From the NCBI GenBank assembly GCA_013397845.1, contig VZTG01010139.1, forward strand, positions 82,937 through 146,936: a stretch of DNA of 64,000 nt, in the 5' to 3' direction. The notes under the pieces were generated by a model. It made no database searches. It was not told the DNA's origin and worked only from the letters and a program-made list of their open reading frames with translations. The position numbers and the translations under genes were made by a program. Origin of the DNA: Melanocharis versteri (lineage: Eukaryota; Chordata; Aves; Passeriformes; Melanocharitidae). Shown here one piece after another: positions 36,331 through 47,580 of this stretch. The stretch's first letter is position 1, and every line of letters starts with the position of its first letter.

Positions 36331-36879
36331 TTTCTGTGGCTGAGAGCAGAGGACACCAGGCCATCCCAAAACCAGCCATGGTCACCCCACCACCACAACC
36401 ACTGCAAAGCAAAAATTGATATTCCAAAGTAGGGTACCTGGTTGTAGGCACTTGGGCTGGTTAGCTGTTTAAAAATAAAGAATAAAAAACATGTGTAAAA
36501 GGCCTTTCTCTGACATTAGGTCATTTTCACATTGAATTAATAACATTTTATTTGAAGATAAAATGTAAAGGTGGAAAGACAATCAAAGTGAAATAGCACC
36601 TAGAGCTCTCACATAAATTTTTTTGCTGGAAGGAGAAAGACACCCAGATTTGTAAATAATTGCAACTCCTTTGACAGTCCCTGATTGTTTCTGAAAAGTT
36701 TATAGGGATTAAGAAGTGATTTGTCTTGCTTCCACAGGAAGTGCTTTGCAGCCATGAATGGGTTATATACTTTTTGTGATGGGTTTAGACAGTTCCATGA
36801 ATTTACCATCCTTCTTTTGCTTCACTCACTGTTTTTAACTCTACTGATTTGAAAAGAAAAGAAATTGGATAAATAATAG
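36331..36879. other. Unique spacer
   Basis: No gene or repeat recognised. Confidence 0.5.
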
Positions 36880-37048
36880 GATCATAAAATCCTGGAATGG
36901 TTTGGTTTGGGAGGAGCCTTAAAGCCCATCCAGTTTCATCCACTGCCATGGGCAGGGACACCTTCCTCTATCCCAGGTTGCTCCATGCCCCGTTCAACCT
37001 GGCCTTGGATACTTCCAGGGAAGAGGAGTCCACAACCTGGACAGATAA
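36880..37048 (-). mobile_element. CR1 3' end, minus strand
   Basis: GGATCATAAAATCCTGGAATG, GGTTTGGTTTGGGAGG, CCATGGGCAGGGACACCTTC, TATCCCAGGTTGCTCC, CTTGGATACTTCCAGGGAAG and CCACAACCTGGACAG. It is truncated after this, with a small internal deletion before GAGTCCACAACC. Confidence 0.92.
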
Positions 37049-38239
37049 ATATTCCTGCTAGCCATGTTTCCATAGTTTTGAAACATTTGCACAATGAATT
37101 CTCACAGGTGACTGTTGTTTACAGTACTAGTTATGCAGGTGTGATGAATCGTGCAATAGTCTGGTTTCTATAATCTCTAAGAACTGCACTCCAAATGCTC
37201 CACCCACCCCTGCTTGTTTAGGGAGATAATGTCTCTGCCCTATACAAGAGATGCAGCTGGAAAGGGTAGTGTTACAATAACTCAGAAAATTTTTATAGTA
37301 CTGTAAATGAAAATTAATTCTATGTTGGAACCAGAAGTTTTTATGACTCTTTATACGTTTTTCACTTTAGGGATTTTTATTGACACTGTAACCTTTGGAA
37401 GAGAAGACTTTACTCATCTTTATGATTTACTGCTTCCTTATAGTCTTGGAGCAGACATTCACCTTGTTAATTGTGATGACTAAATGCTTATTTTTCAAAA
37501 AACACAAATTTAAAACAGCTCCAGAGCTGACCAAGTACAAGGCTTCTAAAGTCTTTGGCACTGGAACATAAACTTTTCACCACCATAAATTCAGATCGAG
37601 CCCCAGTCTCGCTGCCTCCAGAGAGAAGTGCAGGACTTGTCTGTACATTGTTGTTTTTATAGTAGCAAAATGTGTGAATAATGGCTTGGCAACACATACT
37701 TGGGAGAAGCAACATAAATTATCTCTGAGAGAAATAAGATATTGGTACAATAGTACAGGCTGGAGAATATAGTGAACTTTATGCAATTTGTGGGTGAGAA
37801 GATTCAGAAGTGATGGATGTCCTGTAATTACTGCGCTGAATGCAAAATATATTTTGCTTGTGTACCCACCACTTAACTGATATATTTCCAAAATTTTGCT
37901 TAAATTTTTCATTGGTTTAATGGTTTGTGGACCCTCAGCTCTCACCCTTGAAAGAACATTTGTTGTCAAAAATGCTCCTATTCTAACACTCACTTTGATG
38001 CTTATTTCATTGTAATTCTTCCCACTTATTATATTTGAGAGAATTGCTATAATGGAAGCATTGGAGGTTCACAGATGGTTTCATCAAAATATTTAAAACA
38101 TTCAGATGCTTTTATCCTGCAAGGGTTGTTACCAGGCACTTTATAGCTTTTTATCAGAAAATGCTTGGTGCTCCACCTACAAAATTTTTGCATGTTCAGA
38201 TTTTTTTCCACATCAGATGCTGCTTTGAAAACTACTTTG
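37049..38239. other. Unique AT-rich sequence
   Basis: No gene or repeat recognised. The minus frame 37577-37993 (138 codons) has no family signature. Confidence 0.55.
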
Positions 38240-38334
38240 ATCTCAGAATCCCAAGGTGGTTTGGGTTGGAAGTGACCTTACCAACCATTTAGTTCCAACC
38301 CTTCTGCGTGGGCAGGGACAGCTTCCACCAAACT
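38240..38334 (-). mobile_element. CR1 3' tail, minus strand
   Basis: GATCTCAGAATCCCAAGGTGG, GGTTGGAAGTGACCTTACC, TTCCAACCCTTCTGCG and GGGCAGGGACAGCTTCCACC. It is the first of three minus-strand CR1 pieces stacked within 720 bp. Confidence 0.9.
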
Positions 38335-38365
38335 TAAAGGAGAAAAACACGGCAGAATGTCTGGA

Positions 38366-38760
38366 TCATAGGAGAGTTGAGGTTGGAAAAGATACCTGGA
38401 GGTTTTCCTGTGCTGCTTCCTCAAAGCAACATCCAACAAAGTCCTTTGCTGGACTAACCCTGCTAAGTCCCTGTCCTTCTTATCCAACACATCACTCCAG
38501 CTGTGTATCCCAGTGGTGTGTGATGTGGAGAGAACACTTCCCTCGACTATGCTCTTCCCGAAGGCTACTGGCTGCCTTTGGGCACAGGGACCTTTTTTCA
38601 GCTTTGGTGCTCACCAGAACCCCCAGGTCCTTCTCTGCAGCAAAGCTGCCCTCCAGCTATGGCGCGCCCAGCAGAGCATGGATTTGTTTCTCCCCACTGG
38701 AAGGACTTAGTGCTTCCCACTGAATTTCATGAGATTCCTGTGGGAAATTCTGTAAAAATG
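38366..38760 (-). mobile_element. Older CR1 fragment, 3' end to ORF2 C-terminus, minus strand
   Basis: Starts GGATCATAGGAGAGTTGAGG with TTGGAAAAGATACC. It runs through a decayed middle to AGAACCCCCAGGTCCTTCTC, the reverse complement of the KDLGVLV-type ORF2 block, then a TTGAATTTCATGAGA-like block near 38722. Internal sequence is shorter than expected, so one or more deletions occurred. Confidence 0.78.
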
Positions 38761-38810
38761 AGAGGCTCACCTACTTCTCCCCAGTCGAGAGGTCTGTAGC
38801 ACAGACACCA

Positions 38811-38957
38811 CAATCATGGAGTTATAGATTCACAGGATGGCTTGGGTTGGAAAGGACCTTTAAAGCTCACCTTGTTCCACCTGCTTCCATGAGCAGGGAC
38901 ACCTTCCACTAGACCAGGCTGCTCCAAGCCCTGTCCAGCCTGGCCTGGAACACTTAA
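38811..38957 (-). mobile_element. CR1 3' tail, minus strand
   Basis: ATCATGGAGTTATAGATTCAC, GGATGGCTTGGGTTGG, AAAGGACCTTTAAAGCTCACC, GAGCAGGGACACCTTCCAC and GCCTGGCCTGGAACACTT. Truncated exactly at the CACTT of the conserved CACTTCCAGG block. Confidence 0.93.
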
Positions 38958-40539
38958 TATTGCCCATGTCAGTCTATTCTCTCCTGGCTCTGAGCTGGCT
39001 CATTTCCCAGTTCCTAGTTTAAAGATCTCCTTTCCAGATGGGCCAACCTAGCAAAGGTATCTTTGTCACACTTTGTCAGGTGGTTCTGGTCTCTCCTGCA
39101 CTTGTCAGTCTTCAGAGATTCCTGTGTGACCATAGAAACCAAAACTTTGCTTTCACCATCGATGATTTGACCTCCAGAGTTGTCCAGTCATCCTCAACAT
39201 GACCCTCTCAGGATCAGGACACCATCTGTTCTTGACCATCACCAGATATCCAAATCAAGAAAATTTCAGTGCAGTTGCAAATAAAACCTTCTGTTAAACA
39301 TTTCTGAGACCTCATTACCCACCTCTTTTTGGTTTTCCCCAACTACACTGTGATTTAGACTTCTGTGTAGCAGACGGTGGAGGTTATGAAGTTCCATTAT
39401 GCGAAAGGTCACAGAATTCTTCTGGGCATGGTTCAACTGGCATCACCCAGCTGAGGGATAGAGCTGTGCCAGCCAAAATCTTGAAAGTACTAAACTTTTA
39501 ACTAAGAAATATTCTCGTATTTCACTGGATGAGCAGATGGATATGAATCAGGAGAAAATATATGTGTGCGGAAAGATTAAATAGATTTCCTTAAGGAATG
39601 TCAGGGCTATGTTAACAAACTTTAGAATGCATTGGAAGGACCTGCCAAGCTAAAAGAATTTGAGTTCTTTTTGAAGACAAAGGGTGAATATTTATGGGTG
39701 TCTGCCTTCAGGAAAAAAGGAAAGAAAAAGAATAGATATATTAAGAACATGATAAATTTCAACCACTGTAACTTTAATTTTCTCTCCATAATTTTCTAAA
39801 TCCATTAAAAGCATTCTTTCCTGCTGGAGTTCAGCACAGTAGCACCATGGCAGACTTGACATGGATACATGTGTCACATTCCACCAACTTCCAGCTGTGT
39901 TTCTGCTTTTACGAAGTTTGCCCACGTCTGCTATCAATTTTAATAGCTGATCTAATGCTTAGTTCTAGACTTAGAGTTTACACTGGCACACAGCAGTAAC
40001 ATGTCTATCAAGTGAAATCTGAAATAAATTTTTCCATGCAATTATACTGTATTTAATAAGACAATACTTTTAATCTGAAGAAGAAAGGAGATAACACATT
40101 GGAAAATTGCGATTTCCATGGACAGTTATCATTTTCTGGGTTTGAGTTTAATGAGGTCAATAACATAACATAAAATAGGTAATAACCTCCCAGTCTTGGA
40201 GGTGCTATTTTCTTCTGATCATTAGCAAAGTAGGAATTAGATACTCCTCAGTCCTTGTCCTGGCCTGTCGAGCTGTGTGTCCATGGAATAACTATCAGGT
40301 AATGCAATCCAAAAATAGATAAAATTAGGCTCACGTACAATCCTTAATTCTGCAAAGTGTTTGGGAAGTTACCTGAACGTGGAAATGGCCTTGAGAGGTG
40401 AAAACAAGTCTGCCCGTCTAATACCACAGTGACCACAGAGCTCAGGAACTGAGAGGGAGGATGTTCCTCATGTTTGCAAAGGATGATACCAACATATGTG
40501 ACATTTATTCCCATTATTATGCTGACCTTGAGGAGTTTT
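38958..40539. other. Unique sequence, unclassified moderately complex block
   Basis: 38960-39260 is GC-balanced sequence that might be an old unidentified repeat; I could not place it. The remainder is AT-rich with no gene recognised. Confidence 0.5.
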
Positions 40540-41222
40540 CAACCAGCAGAGCATTTCCAGAAGATCTGTGAGCCAGCAGTGCCCTGGCAGCCAAGGGGCC
40601 AATGGGATCCTCGGGAGAGCATTTCCAGCAGGTCAGGAAAGGATTCTGCCCCTCTGCCCAGCCCTGGAGGCACCTCTGCAGTGATCCTGCCCCTCTGCCC
40701 AGCCCTGGAGGCGCCTCTGCAGTGATCCTGCCCCTCTGCCCAGCCCTGGAGGCACCTCTGCAGTGCTGTGTCCAGCTCTGGGCTCCTCCTGGAGCGGGGC
40801 CAGCGGAGGCTGCGGAGCTGAGGAAGGGCCTGGAGCATCTCGGTGCCCAGGAAAGGCTGAGGGAGCTGGGGCTGCTCAGCCTGGAGAGGAGCCCCAGCTG
40901 AGAGGGGCCCTCAGCCCTGGCTGTCCCTGGCTGCAGGGAGGGCTCCGAGCAGGGCCCAGGCTCTGCTCCAGGCCCAGCAATGGCACCAGAGCCACGGGCA
41001 GGGACTGAGCCCAGCAATTCCCCTGCACAGGAGGCACAGCTTCTGCCCTGGGCAGGGCCCAGCCCTGAGCAGATTGTGCAGAGAGGCCGTGGAGTCTCCT
41101 CCCTGGGGATATTCCAGAGCTGGGTGCACACACTCCTGTGCCCTGTGCTCTGGGATGCCCTGCTGGAGCAGGGAGGTGGCACCACATGGGCCACTGAGGG
41201 CCTTTCCAGTCTGTGATTCCAT
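40540..41222 (+). mobile_element. GC-rich CR1, plus strand, with internal tandem triplication
   Basis: Sense-strand CR1 ORF2 and 3' sequence: GGGGCCAATGGGATCC and AGAGCATTTCCAGCAGG, then a 41-bp triplication (40643-40765), TGTGTCCAGCTCTGGGCTCC, GAGGGAGCTGGGGCTGCTC, and a 3' region ending TTTCCAGTCTGTGATTCC. Reverse frames such as 40876-41187 remain open only because of GC content. 40930-41175 is identical, base for base by my reading, to the inverted copy at 42898-43145. Confidence 0.93.
40643..40765. repeat. 41-bp tandem triplication inside CR1
   Basis: Three head-to-tail units at 40643-40683, 40684-40724 and 40725-40765, each carrying CTGCCCCTCTGCCCAGCCC and ending CCTCTGCAGTG. Units differ at only one or two positions (ATTC/ATCC at the start; GGCACC/GGCGCC). 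CR1 normally has this block once. Confidence 0.95.
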
Positions 41223-41223
41223 G

Positions 41224-41572
41224 TTTGGCACTGGTGAGATCCCATCAGGAGTTCTGTGTCTTGGGCTGGGGACAAAAAGATGCTCAGAGAGCTGGGACTG
41301 CGCCATATAGGGAAAGGGAAGATTGCAGAGTCTTATTCCTCCCTTTTTCTGTATAAATACCGAATGAAAAGGTGCAGAAGAGATAGATCAGGCTCTTTCA
41401 GTGGTGTCCAGTGACAGGACATGAGGCAGCAGTGGATGCAAAGTGAAATAATAGAAATACTATTTAAATTTAAATAATTTAATTTATTATTATTATTTAT
41501 CTATTTGTTATCATGAGAGGGATCAAACACTGGCATGGGTTGCCCAGAGAGGCTGTGGATTCACCATCCACA
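41224..41572 (+). mobile_element. Second CR1, plus strand, 3'-truncated and interrupted
   Basis: Blocks: TTTGGCACTGGTGAGATCCC, GAGTTCTGTGTCTTGGGCTGG, CTCAGAGAGCTGGGACTG, CTCTTTCAGTGGTGTCC, AGTGACAGGACATGAGGC, then an AT-rich insertion (41430-41512), then ATCAAACACTGGCATGGGTTG and GAGAGGCTGTGGATTCACC. It lacks the 3' terminus and ends where a minus-strand copy starts. Confidence 0.88.
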
Positions 41573-41752
41573 GATCATGGAATGATAAAATCATGGAATC
41601 ATTTAGGTAGGAAAAGACCTCCAAGATCATCAAGTCCAACCCTTGATCAAACACCACCATGTCACTGAACCGTATCACAAAGTGCCACATCCACTCCTTT
41701 CCTGAACACTTCCAAGGATGGTGAATCCACCACTTCCCCAGGCAGCCTGTGT
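41573..41752 (-). mobile_element. CR1 3' end, minus strand
   Basis: ATCATGGAATGATAAAATCATGGAATCA is a preserved set of terminal 8-bp repeats (only partly quoted by later copies). It continues AAAGACCTCCAAGATCATC, AAACACCACCATGTCAC, CCTGAACACTTCCAAGGATGG and CCAGGCAGCCTGTG. It abuts the plus-strand copy on its left directly. Confidence 0.94.
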
Positions 41753-42837
41753 CACTCTGGATATGTGATGGTGCTTTTCAGAGACCGGCTGAACACAATG
41801 TGGGCAGTCTGCTCTGGTCCTTTCTGACCAGGCATTTGGACTGGATCACTTCCAGGGGTGCCTTCCCACGTCAGCAGTGCTGGGATTTTGTGGGAATGTG
41901 TAAGATATACATACACTTGGATTTAAGCAGTGGCATCAACACGGGTTATTCTGCACTTCTGCCTTTCCCTACTAATTTCTATCATTTTGTCTGACTTCTC
42001 ACTCTGCTGACATGACTTCTCATGGGCTGCCCATCCCAAGGGTGATGTCATGCTCTGGTGTAGAGCCAGTCATAGTTTTATCTTTGTTTTTCGAGGTATT
42101 ATCCTGTAAATGTACCTATAATGAATTTATAAAGTACTATCCTTGACTGCTCAAGTACTCTATTTTCAGAAGTGTTTCAGAAGCATTATTTTTAAGAAGC
42201 ATTAGTCTTAAGATTGGGACTGTAACAATAAGACCTTTTTTCAGACAAATGTATGACTATTAAGGTCCTTCTAACATCTGTTTGAATACACAGGAGTAGA
42301 TACAGCTGCTCTTCTCCAAGCAAGGAAAACACTTGTAGTGCAAGTACTTCATGGAGTGAATGGAGAGGGAATAAGTGTGATTAATAACCAACCACTGTTA
42401 ATTAGCAGCCTTTCTCCTACTCTATGCCAGAGGGCCTGGTAGTATAAATGACTGATTCCCTACAGTGCCAGATAAACACAAGTTCATTATCCTTTATTTC
42501 AATTTCTTTTTACAGTTTCCCTTTTGACAAGAAATGGGTGTATGGAATCCAAGACTTTCCAGGTTCATAGGTGTTTCCTCACTTGAGAGTTTGGACCAGC
42601 ACAAGAGCAGGATTCTTGATGATTTGGTAAGATACATGACTCTTTTAATTACTGAATATTAATTTAACAATTTAATATTAACTTATTTAATAGGAGGATT
42701 CCTGATCATTTTCACACCCAGGGAAGTCTACTTAATGATGTCACAAAGAAACAAAAACTTCTAGAGCAAGCCAGAGGTGATTATGTCATTAATGGACTGG
42801 TATGAGCTGATATAACCTTCACAGAAGGCTTGGAAAA
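41753..42837. other. Unique non-coding sequence
   Basis: Separates the two arms of the inverted CR1 pair. No gene or other repeat recognised. Confidence 0.55.
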
Positions 42838-43325
42838 AGTAATCACAGAATGCCAGGATGGGCCAGGCTGGAAGGGCCCTCAGTGGCTCATCTGGTGCCA
42901 CCTCCCTGCTCCAGCAGGGCATCCCAGAGCACAGGGCACAGGAGTGTGTGCACCCAGCTCTGGAATATCCCCAGGGAGGAGACTCCACGGCCTCTCTGCA
43001 CAATCTGCTCAGGGCTGGGCCCTGCCCAGGGCAGAAGCTGTGCCTCCTGTGCAGGGGAATTGCTGGGCTCAGTCCCTGCCCGTGGCTCTGGTGCCATTGC
43101 TGGGCCTGGAGCAGAGCCTGGGCCCTGCTCGGAGCCCTCCCTGCANATGCTCTTCCTGGTGCCCCCAGGATCCCATTGGACCCTCATCCCCCAGGACACT
43201 CTGCTGGTCAGGGGCAGGTCATTGTCCACCAGGACCCCCAGGTCCTTCTCAACAAAGCTGCTCCAGCAGCAAATGTCTTCTCCATTGATTTTAAAGCAGA
43301 TCACTGAGTACTTGACCCATTTGAT
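42838..43325 (-). mobile_element. GC-rich CR1, minus strand, with an N in the middle
   Basis: The left part starts at the 3' end (AATCACAGAATGCCAGGATG, GGCCAGGCTGGAAGGGCCC) and continues through the block identical to 40930-41175. After the N at 43146 comes the reverse complement of GGGGGCACCAGGAAGAGC-type sequence and ACCAGGACCCCCAGGTCC. The minus frame reads EKDLGVLVDNDLPL, the ORF2 C-terminal block. Aligned to 40540-41222, about 300 bp (including the triplicated block) are absent at the N. Confidence 0.94.
43146..43146. other. Single-base assembly gap inside GC-rich CR1
   Basis: One N at the point where the homologous copy carries a further 300 bp of GC-rich tandem sequence; the gap is probably larger than shown. 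Confidence 0.99.
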
Positions 43326-44779
43326 TTGTGAGTGTGTGTTGTTTGGATTTTTGGTTGGGTTTTTTGCAGGGGAGAGGGCATGGGACACATGGAAATATGT
43401 CTCGATCTTTTGCAAATAGCATTTCAAAACTCACATGTAATTTTTCTGGATATTTTGTTCTAGCTCTTTGCTATAAATATCTAGCAAGAACTCAACCAAA
43501 TCTGCATCGGGTTATCATGCTGCAGTTTCCAAGTGCAGACAGGACTTACCATCAGCTTTCAGTGTGCAGAAAACTGCTGTGATCCTTGGCTACAATGATA
43601 AGCTGCCAATGCATTTCTGCACTTTCAGGTCCCTGACTCCAGGGAGTTTACATTAAAACTTTCTCTAGGATATACATAAAAGGCAAAAAAAAAATACTAT
43701 ACAACATACTTGTAATGGTTTGGGTTTATTTTCCAAATATCATGTTACATCTGAATAACTTTTAAAGCACTATTTTTCATATGTAGTCCCAGGTAATGGT
43801 GACACAACCGTTATCATTTGGGCAAAGACAATACAAACTTCTTGAGAAGACTTAGAGCAACCCTCTACAGAGGTGGGTACAACTTTTTGAACATTATTAA
43901 GTTCATTGAAATTTATATTTTGCATGAACAAAGCTATCAATAAGCACAGATAAAATAGAGTCATTAATTTCCTATGGGAAAAGAGAGGGTTTATGTGAGA
44001 TGTTTCAGCATTTCTAAATGAAACATCCCCTTTCATTTTAAAGTAGTGTTTTCATTTTTAATTGATTTTTAAAAAGTTAATTAGGTCTAAAATGAAATAC
44101 AGCATTTAATTACATGTCAAATTGAAAATATTTAGTTGATTAAAAATTTTCTTGGACCAGAACTCTTCCAAGGATCTAATTTCTGAAACTAATTTTCTTC
44201 TTGTCATCTAATGTTGATCTGGATGTTCTTGTTCTACTTTTGAAAAACTCTGTCGGCATTTTGGAGGATAAACTTCCATGGTGAGGAGTGCAAGATCTGG
44301 ACACACCTTTAGGATTTTAATGCACACAGGGTTTTTTTTTACTTTCCCAGTGGAGGACACGGCAGAGCTGCAAAACACCTTAGGTGCAACCATCCCTGTG
44401 AACTCGATATCTGGGGTGTTAGATATAAATATCCAGGTATATCTCCTCTCACAGGGGGGAATTTTTCCTGTCCCTTTTGCTGCAGTCTTCTCTTCTGCAT
44501 TACAAGTTATTCACAGGTCTGTGGGTACACATTCTCTCTGAGCTTTCACACCATGGGATGCCCCATAGGCTTCAGGATTGGTTTAGACATTGTTTTTATG
44601 CAGATGTCTGTCTACCTCTTGGCAGAGTCTGGTGGTCTCTCCCCATTTTATTCCAAACAACCAGGAAATTATATAACTTTCAGTCATGGTGGGTTTTTCC
44701 CATGAAGTTCCTCTGCCAGAGATTGTGTGTCCCAGCTTTCTCCAGAGCCAGTATTAACCCCACTGAAGGCTCACTGGAC
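43326..44779. other. Unique AT-rich sequence
   Basis: No gene or repeat recognised. An A-run lies at 43686-43694 and a T-run at 44331-44340. Confidence 0.55.
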
Positions 44780-45482
44780 TGTTTCCAACAAGTGCATGTT
44801 TTTAACGTGGCTGGAAAGTGCCCGTCGGGAAAGGCCCTGGGGTGCTGGGGACAGAGGCTGGACAGGAGCCCAGGTGTGCCCAGGTGGGCAGGAGGCCAAT
44901 GGCCCCTGGGCTGTCCCAGCCCTGGTGCGGCCACAGGCCCAGGGCAGTGCCTCTCCCCTGTGCTGGCACTGCTGAGGGACCTCGAGTGCTGTGCCCAATT
45001 CTGGGCCCTCATGGCCAGAGAGACCTTGAGGGGCTGGAGCGGGTCCAGGGAAGGGAATGGGGCTGGGGAAGGGGCTGGAGCACCAGGAGTGGCTGAGGGA
45101 GCTGGGAAAGGGGCTCAGCCTGGAGCAAAGGAGGCTCAGGGGGAACCTTCTGGCTCTGCACAACTCCCTGACAGGAGGGAGCAGCCAGGGGGGGTCGGGC
45201 TCTGCTCCCAGAAACAGGGACAGGATGAGAGGGAACGGCCTCAAGCTGTGCCAGGGGAGGCTCAGGGTGGCCATCAGGAGGAATTTCTTCCAGGAAAGGG
45301 TGCTCAGGCCTTGGAAGGGGCTGCCCAGGGAGGTGTTGGAGTCCCCATCCCTGGAGGTGTCCAAGGAAGACCTGGAGGTGGCACTCAGTGCTCTGGGCTG
45401 GGGACACGGTGGGCATCGGGCACAGGGTGGAGTCGATGGGTTTGGAGGGCTTTTCCATCCTCAGTGATTGCGGGATTCTCTG
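44780..45482 (+). mobile_element. Long GC-rich CR1, plus strand
   Basis: About 700 bp in sense orientation. Blocks include CTGGAAAGTGCCCGTCGGG, CCTCGAGTGCTGTGCCC, GGAGCACCAGGAGTGGCTG, CTGAGGGAGCTGGGAAAGG, ATGAGAGGGAACGGCCTCAA, GGCCATCAGGAGGAATTTC, GGAAGGGGCTGCCCAGGGAGG, TGGAGGTGTCCAAGGAAG, GCACTCAGTGCTCTGGGC and a terminal CTCAGTGATTGCGGGATTC. The longest frame of the window (44477-45607, 376 codons) crosses it. That frame has glycine/alanine-rich low-complexity content, not CR1 protein, and is not coding. Confidence 0.94.
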
Positions 45483-47156
45483 TAAAATGTGTGGTACATT
45501 ATGTGATCTCAGCTCATCTAGGGGCTGTATCAAGGATGAACCCCAAAACAAATAGCAAATCTTCATTTTACTTGAGATCATTTACCCTAAAAATTTATTG
45601 GAAATAAGCATAGAACTTCATCACTTCATTTTATAAAATGGGTCTCCATAGTAAAATAGCAAGAGAAAAATCTTTGAAAAAAATCATTGCAACAAGACTT
45701 TAAAAAGTACTTAGTGAAATCAATTGAATAGTTATGTTGCTGTTGCCAATGTTTAATATTTGGGGGTTTATTTTCCTTCTATACTTCACAAGTTGTTCTG
45801 GGTAATAATCTCTAGCATTGCTGGACACATTACTGCATTTAAAAGGCTCTAAGGAAAATGCTGTTTAGGAAATACCTAGTTATTTAAATATGATTATTAG
45901 GCATGAAACAGATCAGCATTACATCGGTGATGACACATTTTGCAGCTCTTTTTAAATACCCATGTAAAAATTTCATCTTGCCGTGGGCTCTGAGCAGTTG
46001 AAACTGTTTCTAAGTAATGAATATATAAACATATGTCTGTATGAATCTGTATTTATATCTTCACTTTTCAGGGTGCAGATAGGACTGCTTGGATTTGCTG
46101 TTAGAAATCTCAGGACTATTAGGGATGCAAATGTCAGACTCCTTGAAGGCAGAAGCTGTTTGGTTCTAAGTTAAAGTTTATTTCCATACTTCCAAGTTGA
46201 GAGTATAAATGTTGCAGTTATTTTTTAGCCACTTTTATATGTTCATGATGCTAAATTCCCGCAGATTTGGCATTTTTCCCTGGACTTTACTGCATAATGT
46301 ATCTTTCCAATCTAACATTTGTCAGGAGGAGAAAATACTTTCATGCTAAGTTTGGTAATGTGCAAATCTCAAAATGAAGCCTCTTCATAAGCTGAACCCT
46401 GCACTCCATATGGACATGTAAACTGACAAATGTGCTTGATGCAAAATTATGGGATGAATGGGAAAAACATGTAGAAAAATAATGGGATTAAGGCACAGAC
46501 TGACTGGAGATTAGCCACAGTAGACAGTCAGTAGGCTTTGGATGGCCTCCCTCAAGCCATAGCTTACAGGAATATCATGGAAATAATCCATTATAACAGA
46601 CCTCTTAACATTATTTCAATCTAACAAGTGGAAAACCTTGAAGCAGAGTTCTCATGCTCTCAGTCAACACCTCTCTGCTCAATTCAATGGCCCTGCATCC
46701 TTTTTTATTACCCAACAATGTGGCTTTTTATTTGTAGAGAATACAAATTATATGTATATTTTTTCCTGAAAAGAACCTCAGGAGCACACACAATGCATAT
46801 GCTGGTAACCTGGACAGAAAGGTTTAGAAATAATTGCAAATATTAACGCCCTTATTAACTCCAAGATGGAGTTCCAGATATAAGGGCACAGCAGCAAGGC
46901 AAAGCTGGCATTTTTGCAGTCGCAGGCTGGGGGAGGTTTCCTCTGGGCTTTCTTCTTCCCAGTGTTTACTACACAGTAAAATATTCATGAGGAGCAGGTG
47001 TAATGCATTAAATATGATGAGCCTGCAGTGGGAAAATGCTCCTGCTGAAGGAATTGGAAGTTGTCAGCACAGAGATGTGCTTGTCTAAGGAGATCTGGAT
47101 GCAAGGATATGTGGATTGCAGGGACATCTGTTTTGGGAGAATTTCTGGTTAATGAC
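45483..47156. other. Unique AT-rich sequence
   Basis: No gene or repeat recognised. 46850-46960 is a slightly GC-richer patch without a known signature. Confidence 0.55.
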
Positions 47157-47375
47157 ATGGAATAACAAAATCTCCTGAGTTAGAAGGGACCCACCAGGAT
47201 CATCCAGTCCAGCTCCTGTCCCTGCACAGACACTCCAACAATCCCACCCTGTGCATCCCTGGGAGCGTTGTCCAAACGCTCCTGGAGCTCTGGCAGCCTT
47301 GGGGCCGTGCCCATTCCCTGGGAGCCTGTTCAGCGCCCACCACCCTCTGGGGGAAGAACCTTTTCTCAAGCAAAA
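47157..47375 (-). mobile_element. CR1 3' end, minus strand ('cctgagttagaaggg' subfamily)
   Basis: ATGGAATAACAAAATCTCC, TGAGTTAGAAGGGACCCACC, GGATCATCCAGTCCAGCTCC, CCAACAATCCCACCCTGTGC, TCCTGGAGCTCTGGCAGCC and CCACCCTCTGGGGGAAGAACC. It shares these blocks with 62628-62892, so both come from one subfamily. Confidence 0.93.
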
Positions 47376-47580
47376 CCACCCCCAACACATGAAAAACTAC
47401 TAAGTTTTAAATGTTTCTTGAAAGTTCACACTCTGTTCATCTCTGTGTGTTGTTCATCCGCAAATTCCCAACTGCACCAGCTGGCTGGACTAGTGGAGGA
47501 GGAAACCAGAATATGGAAATATTCAAATCTGGAGCTGAAGGCTGGATGAAAAGGAGCCCAGTTTATAAATATTTGATGTT
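47376..47580. other. Unique spacer
   Basis: No gene or repeat recognised between the minus-strand and plus-strand CR1 pieces. Confidence 0.45.

Noticed and set aside
40517..41275. 252-codon minus-strand frame
   Set aside because: It is antisense to a CR1 and includes the 41-bp triplication as a peptide repeat. The same peptide reappears from the inverted copy at 42830-43140, so it is a repeat shadow.
40540..43325. Inverted GC-rich pair considered as terminal inverted repeats of a DNA transposon
   Set aside because: Both arms contain CR1 ORF2 and 3' sequence, and the 1.7 kb between them holds other CR1 pieces and unique DNA with no transposase; a LINE pair explains it.
44477..45607. Longest open frame in the window (376 codons, plus strand)
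   Set aside because: It runs through a GC-rich CR1 copy in a frame that does not encode CR1 protein. Its content is low-complexity Gly/Ala/Glu-rich and it includes the CR1 3' end; its length reflects few stop codons in GC-rich DNA.
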